Both the position numbers and the translations under genes were made by a program. From a virus: a stretch of DNA of 64,000 nucleotides. Location of the stretch: positions 41,141-105,140 of the IMG/VR virus record IMGVR_UViG_3300010334_006426; one strand, 5' to 3'. The notes under the pieces are model-generated. The model was not told the origin of the DNA, made no database searches, and saw only the letters and a program-made list of their open reading frames with translations. Shown here one piece after another: positions 45,292 to 54,800 of this stretch (positions within the stretch are counted from its first letter, which is position 1; every line of letters begins with the position of its first letter).

Positions 45292-46761
45292 ATGAAATCA
45301 ATCAGACCTACACAGTCTTACATTGATGAGACTCGCGCTCAAGCGTTGCTCGAAAAGTGGAAACCAGTTCTAGATTATACCTCTGATAACGTTAAGGCTA
45401 TCAATGACGATCATACTCGTTTGAATACTGCCATGCTCTTGGAAAACCAAGAAGCCTGGTGTGTTAACGAGGCGAACGTTGCTGGTGGTACTTCCAGCGT
45501 TTTCGGTGGCGTTAATGCCGGTGCCTACGGTGGCGTCGGTGGTAACGTTCCAGGAGGTGGATCTGACTGGTACGCTTCTGGCGATGCCCGTTTGCCCAAG
45601 ATTCTCATTCCAATGATTCGTCGTACGTTCCCTGAGTTAATCACCAATGAAATCGTCGGCGTACAGCCCATGGGTGGTCCAGTTGGACTTGCCTTTGCTC
45701 TACGCTACAAGTATGCAGCTAATGCTCTTGGTTATGATGCAGCTGGCACAGGCCTTGATGCTTCCCTCGGAAGTAATCTAAGCAACCCTCAAGCCGCTGC
45801 TAATGGCAAAGAGCTTGGTTATCAGTACCTTGACACTCGCTACACTGGCACATCCAGCGCTCGCCTCTCCGGCGGCGACGGGGTAGCTGCCAGTCTGTTC
45901 CCATTCGTGGGGGCAGATACAGGCGTTGCACAGCTTCTAAGCAATTTCGAATTGACGAGTAAAATTCCTCAAATCGAAGTTAGCTTTGAAAAGACAGCTG
46001 TCGAGGCTGGTACACGCAGATTAGCCGCACGCTGGTCGGTTGAACTCGAACAGGATCTAAAGAACATGAACGGTATTGATATCGATACTGAGCTCACAAA
46101 CGCTATGTCTTATGAGCTACAGGCCGAAATCGACCGTGAAATGATTGTTCGTATGATCCAAGTCTCTCTCAACGCTGGTCTCGGCACAGGCTACTCCGTA
46201 TGGAGCCCTGCTTCCGCAGACGGTCGTTGGTTGGTAGAGCGCAATCGCGACTTCTATCAGAGACTAATTATCGAGGCCAATCGTATCGCGGTCCGTAATC
46301 GTCGTGGTGCTGCCAACTTTATTGTTGCCACACCTCGCGTTTGCGCGATCCTCGAGATGCTACCTGAGTTTCAATGGGTACCAGTTCAAGGCAATGTCAA
46401 CACTCAACCTGTTGGCGTAGCTAAGGTTGGTAACCTTGGTGGCAGATTCAACGTTTATCGTGACACACGCACAGAAGCCCAATTTGAGGGTGGTCAGCGT
46501 CTAGGTCAGAAGCGCGTTGAGTATGCTCTACTCGGGTACAAGGGTCCAGAGTTTTATGACACTGGTATCATCTACTGCCCTTACATCCCTGTAATGGTAC
46601 AGAGAACCATTGGTCCTAATGACTTCTCACCCCGTGTTGGCTTGCTAACACGTTACGGTGTTGTTGACAATATCTTTGGTGCTAATCTCTATTATCACAC
46701 AATCCTATTGTCCGGACTTGGCGAAGCGTTTACACCTGCTGGTGCTAACGTTTACTTCTAA
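45292..46761 (+). CDS. 23: major capsid protein (gp23)
   Basis: A 489-residue HK97-fold capsid protein (T4 gp23: 521). The N-terminal 60 residues are a delta-type helical domain (ETRAQALLEKWKPVLDY, LNTAMLLENQEAWCVNE), with a predicted gp21 cleavage at E60/A61 comparable to E65 in T4. The P-domain and A-domain segments (LAARWSVELEQDLKNMNGIDID, LSYELQAEIDREM-like, GYKGPEFYDTGIIYCPYIP) are characteristic. It uses markedly more G/C-ending codons than its neighbours (50% G+C in 45901-45960), as expected for the most abundant protein. AAGGAG is 9 nt before the ATG, and a strong terminator follows. Confidence 0.95.
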   Translation: MKSIRPTQSYIDETRAQALLEKWKPVLDYTSDNVKAINDDHTRLNTAMLLENQEAWCVNEANVAGGTSSVFGGVNAGAYGGVGGNVPGGGSDWYASGDARLPKILIPMIRRTFPELITNEIVGVQPMGGPVGLAFALRYKYAANALGYDAAGTGLDASLGSNLSNPQAAANGKELGYQYLDTRYTGTSSARLSGGDGVAASLFPFVGADTGVAQLLSNFELTSKIPQIEVSFEKTAVEAGTRRLAARWSVELEQDLKNMNGIDIDTELTNAMSYELQAEIDREMIVRMIQVSLNAGLGTGYSVWSPASADGRWLVERNRDFYQRLIIEANRIAVRNRRGAANFIVATPRVCAILEMLPEFQWVPVQGNVNTQPVGVAKVGNLGGRFNVYRDTRTEAQFEGGQRLGQKRVEYALLGYKGPEFYDTGIIYCPYIPVMVQRTIGPNDFSPRVGLLTRYGVVDNIFGANLYYHTILLSGLGEAFTPAGANVYF

Positions 46762-46810
46762 GCGAATCTAAAAAGAAAACTTTCACCTGGTACGTCCCAG
46801 GATATTTTAA

Positions 46811-46842
46811 AGAGGGGTCACTTAGTGGCCCCTCTTTTTTTT
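46811..46842 (+). terminator. strong intrinsic terminator after the capsid gene
   Basis: AGAGGGGTCAC (46811-46821), TTA loop, GTGGCCCCTCT (46825-46835): an 11-bp stem with one G-T pair, followed by eight T. It ends the head operon 50 nt after the MCP stop. Confidence 0.92.
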
Positions 46843-46873
46843 GTATTAATATATAAAAAAATCTGAATAGTTT

Positions 46874-47455
46874 TTAAATGAGGTTACCCACAACTAAAAC
46901 TCTACCTGATAACCTCGTATAAGCATTTGTTCCGGTAGAGTCTACTCTAAACCATAATTTATTTTGCGGAGATGCATTATTTCCATTTACAATTTGTTTT
47001 CCATTTGAAGCTGCAACGCTGCCACTCTCTCTATAATATCTACCCGGTGTAATTAAATTAGAGGGAGCTGTTAATGTAAGCTGATTTGTAACCTGGTTTA
47101 TTGCATCTGTGTTTGTATCATGCCTATATATTCTAAATGTTGGCAAGCTTGTGTCACTACTAACATTACCTCCAGAAACACCATCTATAATAATAATAAA
47201 ACCATTAGCTATAAATGTTTTACCTGCAGGAACTGTATATACTAACTGAGCAGATGAAGTATTAAGAAAATTAATTGCGCTTAAAGTTGTTACCCCTACA
47301 GCTATTGTACTAGAAATTGTTGTGGCTGGGTCAGGTATAATACTTGATATAGCTTTAACTGTTGTATATACACTGTTCCAATTAGCACTATTAGCTTTAA
47401 CTGTTGTGTTAACACTAACCAATTCTGGTAAGTATGTAAAATAGGGATTAATCAT
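46874..47455 (-). CDS. small fibre/appendage protein
   Basis: A 193-residue protein. The N-terminus has the W/Y repeat of the fibre proteins (VNTTVKANSANWNSVYTTVKA); residues 70-193 form a beta domain (AQLVYTVPAGKTFIANGFIII, LPTFRIYRHDT, LWFRVDSTGTNAYTRLSGRVLVVG), like a fibre tip or head-decoration domain. It is last in a row of four minus-strand fibre genes. It could be a trimeric tip or an attachment protein. It has no late-type box; a 101-nt element with inverted ends lies just upstream. Confidence 0.6.
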   Translation of the reverse strand: MINPYFTYLPELVSVNTTVKANSANWNSVYTTVKAISSIIPDPATTISSTIAVGVTTLSAINFLNTSSAQLVYTVPAGKTFIANGFIIIIDGVSGGNVSSDTSLPTFRIYRHDTNTDAINQVTNQLTLTAPSNLITPGRYYRESGSVAASNGKQIVNGNNASPQNKLWFRVDSTGTNAYTRLSGRVLVVGNLI

Positions 47456-47467
47456 AAATTACAAGGA

Positions 47468-47568
47468 AATTTGGGGACGCCCCTCATCACGCAACTACCC
47501 TTAGGTAGATCATTTCGATTGGAATGTCTGCTTACAGCCATTTTTGTACCCGGGACTGTCCCCAAATT
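47468..47568. repeat. REP/MITE-like element with 11-bp inverted ends
   Basis: AATTTGGGGAC (47468-47478) and GTCCCCAAATT (47558-47568) are perfect inverted ends. Inside are GGGGACGCCCC (47473-47483), CTACC-CTTA-GGTAG (47495-47508) and GGGACTGTCCC (47552-47562, odd palindrome). It sits in the 145-nt gap between two fibre genes and has no ORF. The TTTGGGGAC...GTCCCCAAA ends are like those of REP elements mobilised by IS200/RAYT-type transposases. A structured mRNA or terminator is the alternative. Confidence 0.5.
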
Positions 47569-47600
47569 GCCTCCTTTCTTTATGTTCATACTTAATTTAT

Positions 47601-50156
47601 TCATACAAATTTACAAATAAACACTTTTTTATAATAAGTGTTCCAATCAGCTTCACTTGTAGTGAGATCTACAACAGGCGTTTTAGCTACACTACTAGCG
47701 TAATGGTTTGTTTTAAATGGCCAGCGAAGATTAGAGATACGAATTGTAGGAGAAAGTGGACCGCTTACTATTTCACCCCTTCCATTATTACTACTAGGTA
47801 ACCATGCAATATATCTAAAAGCAACATACATCGGCTTATATCTAGCAGAGTAACCAATACGTTTCCCGGCACCATCTTTTAATAGCATAAACGGTGCAAT
47901 AACATTTAAGTATTTGTTGCTTAGACTGGGATCAAGAGGATCATTACAATAACCAATTTCGGCTTCTCTGAAGCGACCGTTTAGGCAAGAGGTTAAATCG
48001 ATTACTTGTTTGGAGGTGCTTACAGGGAGTTGATTATACCGCAATACATTAGGAATAAAATGAGGATATAAACCTCCATGTGCAGGTCTGTATTCAGGTT
48101 CACTTCCACTTCTTTGCCAGAAATTAGCTCCCCATGGTTTAGAGCCTGAATCAGAACTAATAGGAACCGAAAAACCGACTTTGTGCGTTAAGCCTAATCC
48201 GTATCTATTTTTTACTTTGCTCTTTTTAAACATAACCATTTCAATAAAAATTTGATAAGCATTTAATGTCTCTTGTGTAAAATCATTTACAACAAGTTTT
48301 GGTGATTTGTTGATAGTTATGTTACCTCCATATCTTAATGTATTAATATGTTGATGGTTGTTACTTCTACCGGTAAGATATTGTACATCTGTTGTACCTG
48401 CTAATAATATTTTTGGTACCGGTAATTGCGGGGCGCTTAGTGTACTAATATTTGTGTAAGCGGAATTCCATTGATCACTATTACCACCTAATACTGTAAT
48501 AACACCATTACTGCTAATAGCCCCATTAGGAAATATTGTGGTACCATCTCTGCCAAATATCCATTCATGAAGACTATTCGGCCAATTTGTGCCAATATAG
48601 ATATCATTGTTATTGCCTATCTGTACATACTGTTCACCATCTGCGCTGGCAAGTCCCCCCCAATCCCCTGCAGGTGCTACAAACCAACTGCTGCCATCTT
48701 GAATCTGTCCTGGATAGCCTTTGGATATTTTACTACCAGTTGGAAATGTTAGATTGCCATCTGTGCCAAATGTCCAAGAATTATTATTTGAGGCAAGTCT
48801 TATGCCATCTGTTCCTTGCACACCAGGGGTATAATTTTTTGCACGAATGGTGACTGGAGCTCCAGTGGGGTTTGCAGGCCAAGAGCCTGTAAAATCCCAT
48901 CGTGCCCCAGGAGAAGCTGTGCCTGCCGCACTGGCAATAGTGGCGACCAACCCACCATTGAATACAATTTCATAGTCTGTGGGGTTCGCCTGGATTGCTG
49001 GTCCCCAGGCAGGGTTGCCTAATCCTGCATTAAAAGTATTAAGACCAACTGAAGTTTGCCCTGCATAATTAAATAAACCGTTAATTTCAAAACCTACTTG
49101 AGCAACTGAAGCGGTATCTGCTAAGGTACCACTGCCAGGGAAAATCAGCGTACCGTTGCTACTCAGTACCACTTGATAAGAACCATTGATTAATCTATCC
49201 GTCAGACCGCCACCACTAAATATATTTAACAAATCAACACCACCAGACAAGTAGCTACCATTTACATTCAAATTACCATTCATAGTACCACCATTGGCAT
49301 ATTGAACAGCAACAGATCCTCCACCACCACCCAAATCTAATATTTTTCTTGCATAGTTTTTAGCATCTTGAAGAGAAGTATTAACAGTTGTAGTTACATA
49401 TGTTTTAATTTCCTCTTTTATGAACTCTAAATCACTGTTTTTTTCTACAAGCTCTTGTATTTTTATGTCAATATTAGCCGCACTATCAAAATCTTCTTTA
49501 AGCTTTTTTGCTACATATTCGTTTAAGTCTTTTTGAGAGGTTTTCTTAAATTCAACAATTAGTTTATTCTTATAAACTTCTAATTCAGGTTTAATCTGCT
49601 CGTAAATTTCTTTGGTAATAGTAGAGGCTTTTTCTAGAACAATTTGAGCCTTCTTTTTTTCTATTTCAAAATTCTTTTTTTCTTGTTTTAATTGCTCTCT
49701 TTGTTCAAATATTTGTCTTTCTAGTTCTAACGCCTTCTGCACAGCTTCAGTATTATTATACATTTCTGGTAGCTGTGCTTCAGCTATTTCTGATACTACA
49801 TTTTGTGTTTCCTCTATAATCTCTGCTAGTTGCTGTGGTAGTTCAACGTGAGTTTTATTTGTTAATATGTTAAGATTAATTGTAGAGTGTGGTGTCTTAA
49901 TTTTTTCATTAACAACAATTTTAAATCGTACATCTCTATAACATGTACCGTCGTCTAAAGTAACATCAGCAACAACATACTTGTCTTCACCCTCCGTAAC
50001 ATATTCCAATATAACTTCTCTGGTTTTTGTTACAAACGTGCCTACATTAAACAAATAGTCCGAAAATGACTTACAGTATATAACGTTTTCAGACTCATTA
50101 CTTTCCAGCAATACAAACGGTATCTTATTATTTAAAAATACGTTATACAAGTTCAC
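47601..50156 (-). CDS. tail fibre protein with coiled-coil stalk
   Basis: An 851-residue protein starting with GTG at 50156 (box AATAAATA 4 nt before). Residues 1-105 form a small beta domain (CYRDVRFKIVVNEKIK). Residues about 130-275 are a long coiled coil. At about 280 comes the module LDLGGGGGSVAVQYANGG, then NGNLNVNGSYLSGG, shared with the 1192-residue fibre. Residues 320-580 are repetitive beta (TFGTDGNLTFPTGS type, typical of fibre shafts), and the C-terminal 220 residues are a distinct folded tip with many aromatic residues. It is probably a long trimeric tail fibre. Confidence 0.7.
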   Translation of the reverse strand: MNLYNVFLNNKIPFVLLESNESENVIYCKSFSDYLFNVGTFVTKTREVILEYVTEGEDKYVVADVTLDDGTCYRDVRFKIVVNEKIKTPHSTINLNILTNKTHVELPQQLAEIIEETQNVVSEIAEAQLPEMYNNTEAVQKALELERQIFEQREQLKQEKKNFEIEKKKAQIVLEKASTITKEIYEQIKPELEVYKNKLIVEFKKTSQKDLNEYVAKKLKEDFDSAANIDIKIQELVEKNSDLEFIKEEIKTYVTTTVNTSLQDAKNYARKILDLGGGGGSVAVQYANGGTMNGNLNVNGSYLSGGVDLLNIFSGGGLTDRLINGSYQVVLSSNGTLIFPGSGTLADTASVAQVGFEINGLFNYAGQTSVGLNTFNAGLGNPAWGPAIQANPTDYEIVFNGGLVATIASAAGTASPGARWDFTGSWPANPTGAPVTIRAKNYTPGVQGTDGIRLASNNNSWTFGTDGNLTFPTGSKISKGYPGQIQDGSSWFVAPAGDWGGLASADGEQYVQIGNNNDIYIGTNWPNSLHEWIFGRDGTTIFPNGAISSNGVITVLGGNSDQWNSAYTNISTLSAPQLPVPKILLAGTTDVQYLTGRSNNHQHINTLRYGGNITINKSPKLVVNDFTQETLNAYQIFIEMVMFKKSKVKNRYGLGLTHKVGFSVPISSDSGSKPWGANFWQRSGSEPEYRPAHGGLYPHFIPNVLRYNQLPVSTSKQVIDLTSCLNGRFREAEIGYCNDPLDPSLSNKYLNVIAPFMLLKDGAGKRIGYSARYKPMYVAFRYIAWLPSSNNGRGEIVSGPLSPTIRISNLRWPFKTNHYASSVAKTPVVDLTTSEADWNTYYKKVFICKFV
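49247..49345 (-). repeat. shared fibre module, copy 1
   Basis: This stretch and 54812-54910 encode near-identical peptides around GGGGGSVAVQYANGG and share most bases. It is a duplicated or exchanged module between two fibre genes. Confidence 0.65.
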
Positions 50157-50192
50157 TGTTTATTTATTGTATGTAATATAGGATCAATAAGG

Positions 50193-51860
50193 TTAACTAT
50201 TATATGCTGCTATCTGTTGACCCACTACCTCTGTAGTAGCAACATTTCTTAAACGATACCCTATAGTTCCTGATAAACTAGAAGCAGTAAGAGTATTATT
50301 GTTTGTTTGCCAGACAGCATCAGGAGTTAATACTGCCGTACCTGTAGTATTATCCACTGCTACACCAAAAGAAACATTGCTTGCAGAAGGAACAGATAAT
50401 GTACCTGTTAAGTTGCCTGCAGCATAACTCACGCCAGACCGTACACTGCTAGCAGGGGGATAGAATGTGGAGCTCACAGGATCTACCAGTGTTCTCTTGT
50501 TTGCATTGTATACATAGAAAACAGCTTGATTGGTAGGGACAGAAGAAAGAAAAACGTTTCCTGTAGTAGGAGATGCACCTCTGTCTCCATATTCTATTTC
50601 TTGCACATAAGTAAATGAGGACTGAGCACCGTTTACACCAGCTTGCAATGTTATACCAGAAGATCCAATACCAAAAGCATTAGCTTTGGCACGTTTCACA
50701 TACATGATGCCGGTACTGGTGTTAGATGCTCCAATGCCCAGAGGACCACCATAAGCATTACCATTAATTAAAACTGTGCCGGTGCTGGTATTTTGTACCC
50801 CATTACCGGAACCAGTAGAACCACCATATGCATCACCATTAATAATCACTGTGCCAGAACTACTATTTTGTATGCCCTGAAACGCACTTCCGGAAACATT
50901 TCCTAAAATAGTAACAGTACCGCCGCCTGAATTGGTAACTGCGTTTGCAGCATTAGAAGCTAATAAATTACCTGTGATAGCTATTATTCCTGTAGATGTC
51001 TGTGAAATTACCGGGCCAGAAGCTGCTGTAGCTGTAATATTGCTCAAAATATTAATTGTGCCACTAGAAGCATTGGTCACTGCACTCTGTCCTCCTGTGG
51101 GAACAAAATTACCACTCAAAAAAACAACACCAGTTCCACTGTGTGTAAGACCAGTATTGTTCCCTCCAGTACCGCCTGTTATGGTTCCATAAACATTCAC
51201 TGAACCTGAGCCAGTGTTGTTTACTCCAAATACATTTGCACTGCCAGTGCCACCAGTAACATTGCCTGTAATGGCCAGGGTGCCTGAACTAGCAAATTCA
51301 ATGCCTCTGGATGCAGTAGAACCTGTGGCATTTCCAATCAAATTTAGATTGCCGCTATTTAAACTGGCAGCCACAGAACTGCTGCTAGCTGCTATGTTGC
51401 CTGAAACGTTAATGGTTCCAGTGGTTAATCCTGGTGTATATATTCCAAAGCTATTAGATGCAGACCCTCCATTGACATTGCCAGTCAGAGATATGGTTCC
51501 ATTAGAAACATTGTTCAAACCAAAGCTAGTAGCATTGGCTGTTCCTCCAGTTACATTACCCACTACAAATGCATTAGTTCCAGCAGTTCCGGTAAATGCT
51601 ACACATGCTGTAGTCGTGGATCCAGTGGACCCTGCAAATATGTTTCCTGATAAAGTAATATTAGGTTGTATGTAAAACACGCCTCCTGCTGTTGCACTTC
51701 CTGTGGTATCATTTCTTAGCTCAGTCACAGTAGTGTTAATATTAATATAAATTATCTTGTTATTAGCCACAGCTACATCAGCAGAACCTGGCACTACACC
51801 ACCTGTCCAAGTGGCTGTACTGTTGAAATTACCATTTGCTGCTGCTAAAATTGTGGCCAT
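50193..51860 (-). CDS. beta-solenoid adhesin-like fibre protein
   Basis: A 555-residue Gly/Asn/Ser/Thr-rich protein. The opening AANGNFNSTATWTGGVVPGSADV is the start seen in many phage and bacterial beta-helix surface proteins. Residues about 60-390 consist of some 15 short repeats of roughly 20-22 residues (TGNVTGGTGSANVFGVNNTGSG type), a solenoid. The C-terminal 130 residues (VFYVYNANKRTLVD, ending in YRLRNVATTEVVGQQIAAY) are a capping domain. It is richer in G+C than the surroundings (52% in 51241-51300), suggesting transfer. It may be a fibre or a head/tail adhesin. Confidence 0.65.
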   Translation of the reverse strand: MATILAAANGNFNSTATWTGGVVPGSADVAVANNKIIYININTTVTELRNDTTGSATAGGVFYIQPNITLSGNIFAGSTGSTTTACVAFTGTAGTNAFVVGNVTGGTANATSFGLNNVSNGTISLTGNVNGGSASNSFGIYTPGLTTGTINVSGNIAASSSSVAASLNSGNLNLIGNATGSTASRGIEFASSGTLAITGNVTGGTGSANVFGVNNTGSGSVNVYGTITGGTGGNNTGLTHSGTGVVFLSGNFVPTGGQSAVTNASSGTINILSNITATAASGPVISQTSTGIIAITGNLLASNAANAVTNSGGGTVTILGNVSGSAFQGIQNSSSGTVIINGDAYGGSTGSGNGVQNTSTGTVLINGNAYGGPLGIGASNTSTGIMYVKRAKANAFGIGSSGITLQAGVNGAQSSFTYVQEIEYGDRGASPTTGNVFLSSVPTNQAVFYVYNANKRTLVDPVSSTFYPPASSVRSGVSYAAGNLTGTLSVPSASNVSFGVAVDNTTGTAVLTPDAVWQTNNNTLTASSLSGTIGYRLRNVATTEVVGQQIAAYNS

Positions 51861-51871
51861 ATATAAATTTA

Positions 51872-54800
51872 TTAATAAGTGTAAGAATATCTATTGTTCC
51901 AAATGGCATTTGTTATGGTGCCACTGCTTAATAATGTACCAGCTGTACTAAAGTATAATCTTTTGATAGTCCAGACACTTTGACTGGTAGTTGATCCAGG
52001 CACTGCATAACCAAGGTAATTGTAACTGTTTGGTTCCACAACAACAATATCAAACTGCCTGGTAGTGCCTAGATAGGTAGCACTATTAGTTACCAGGTTG
52101 GTATAGGAATTTTCATATTTTCCACTATTGGCACTGAATGCATTGTAAGTGTTATTCCAATTAGCTGAAAGTACAGGTATTTGACCCAAATTTACATCAG
52201 TTCCACTTAACAAGTATGCTGCACTGTTAGTAACCAGATTGGTGTAGGCATTGGTCCAGAATGCGCTGTTAGTATTGGTAGTGGTATAAGCACTATTACC
52301 TCCTACCCATCCAGCAGTCAAATTCTTAATATCTGTACCTTGGTAATCCCAAGTGGTAGCAGAATTTGTATTAACTGTGGTATACACAGAATTCCATAAA
52401 CCAGATGCAGCTGCTAACAAACTGATATCCACAGCAGACAGATAAGCTGCACTATTACTTGTTAGATTGGTATATGCTTCAGACCATTTAGCACTGTTAG
52501 TATTGGTTGCGGTATAATTGCTGTTCCAATCATTGCTATTGCCTCCTTTAGCGGTAATTGTACTGTTGCTACTAATGGCACCATTCACAGTTAATTCAGC
52601 ACCTGGATAACTTTCATTGATACCTACTTTTGCAAGTGTACCGGGTGTAGGTGCGTTCCCTACATGCAATACCTCAATACCGTCTTGATCATAAAATCTG
52701 GCTATATCAAAATTACCGGGCGATTGGCTTACATATAAAGCAGGTCCTGGACCATTATTAACAACACTCAAAGCGCTGGTAGTAGTAAAGATAGTATTTC
52801 GAAATGTGCTGGAACCTAGAGCAGTTAAATTGCCATTGATGGTAACATTTCGACCGAATGTGGTGTCTTGATTATTATAAACAATATAAGGGCTGCTTAG
52901 TAATAGTGTACCATTATCATCTGGTAAATTATAGGTACGATTAGTTGTAAGCGAATCAGGAAGAGCTTGAAATGTACCTGTATAAAAACTTCCTATTTCT
53001 GCAATAGCAATATCGGTATTAAATGTGCAAAAATTTAAATTAGCCCCCGTCGCATCCACAGACCCTGTTATATTTAATGCACGAACGGATACCCCATCAA
53101 ATTCAACAGTATCCGTTGAATTAAGGCTTTGGGAACTTACATTTTGATAAGCGGTATTCCATTGAATGCTATCCCCACCTGTTACTTTAACATTTCCATT
53201 AACTTCTAATTTTTCTGCAGGTGTTGTGGTTCCTATACCTACATTACCATTTGAATTAAGTATTCTTAAAGTTTCAATCCAGCTATTTCCATCCCATTTT
53301 GAAAATATAAAATCATCAGTTATAGAATTTCCAGGTGTTGCCGATCCAAAAGCTGAAGCTTTTGAAGGGCCATTATCTTTCCATATCTCAACTGCACCTG
53401 AACCACCTATAATAGTTAGAGGAGTTTGACTTCCAGTACCTACTACTTGCATTCTGTGAGCACCATTGGTGACGTAATTACCTTGCTGCTGACCAACAAC
53501 TAACTTATCTGTTGTTACGAAATCTGAATTTAATGCAGGGGTAATTATTGTATTCGTTGCAGTAAGATTATTAACGTATGTGAAGTTAGATTGAGTTGCA
53601 TTAATGTTACTACCTAAAATAAACGCATTATCTGCACTAAGTGTATTATTAGTACCTCCAAGTATAGAAGAGTATTGACCGTCAGTTACAGTAAAATCAC
53701 CTAACGTAGGTTTTATTGCGCTAACCGGTCTTGTATATTCTATTTGAGGATCTAAAGGTAAATTATACTTTTGAGAAAGATAAACTTCTATTTGTTGTCT
53801 TTTACTTTTATCTAATACACGATCAAACGCAATAAGCTCAAAAAGATATCCGGTATAAGGACTACCGTTAATAAAAGGTTGAGGATTCGGTCCATCATTT
53901 CTTAAATTACTATTTCCAATGATTATCTGTGAACCTGTATTATAAAACCCGCCAAGCCCGGACCAACTGCCGTCAGGAAGACCATTGAGAAAATGATTAA
54001 CAAATGTACCATCTGAAGTTATTGATCTTATATATGGAGCACCTATTTGCGATAAGGTGTTTGTCCACCTAAAATATCCTCCCACATAACTACCGCTTCC
54101 ATCAATATTACTACCCTGATAACTATTCCGATCTATATAAAAGTTTATACCGGTATCATTTGAATATAAGTATAGAGGAAACGCAGCATTACCATTAAAT
54201 ATTGCTGTTTTAATATAAACAGCAAAAAAAGTCTGACCTACAAAAGTATTATTATTATATAAGCCTACCTTTCCCTCTCTATCAGCAGTATCAAATTTAA
54301 CATACGGTATACCCCCTAAAACATTACCATCTTGTCCATAGGAAATATCGGAGGTTTCAACATCAGGTAGAAATATAAGACTATTTGGTCCTTTGTCTTG
54401 CCAGGATACTATGTTACTACCATTTGTTGTTATAGTTCCTGAATCAGTTGCATCAAGCCATAACTGTAGTCCATCAAAATTATCAGGAGAGAGAGGGCCT
54501 GGATATGGTTTTACAAAAGGCGTTGAGGGTTCTATTACTAACTCATAGGCTTGACTTGATAATTTTGAGAAAGCTGTAATATCTATAAACGCACTGCTTA
54601 GTGCAGATAAACTAACTGTATTACCGTTAGATATAGATAATTCAGCATTATTTTCATCAAACGATAAATTTTGAATACCGGTACTCCATGTACCGGAATA
54701 TGTTTGTACAGTAGTATAAGTTGAATTCCAATTACCACTATTAGCATGGACTAATGCGTTAACAGCAGGATCACCTGAGCCGCCACCACCTGTACCAAAG

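Noticed and set aside
51214-51675. 153-codon plus-strand ORF (with others at 50932, 48536 and 53166)
   Set aside because: Antisense of repetitive fibre genes; the Pro/Val/Leu-rich products are complements of Gly/Asn/Thr repeats, and there are no ribosome sites.
50193-51860. CRISPR-like regular repeats
   Set aside because: The regularity is at the protein level with imperfect 60-66 nt units; there are no identical repeats with unique spacers.
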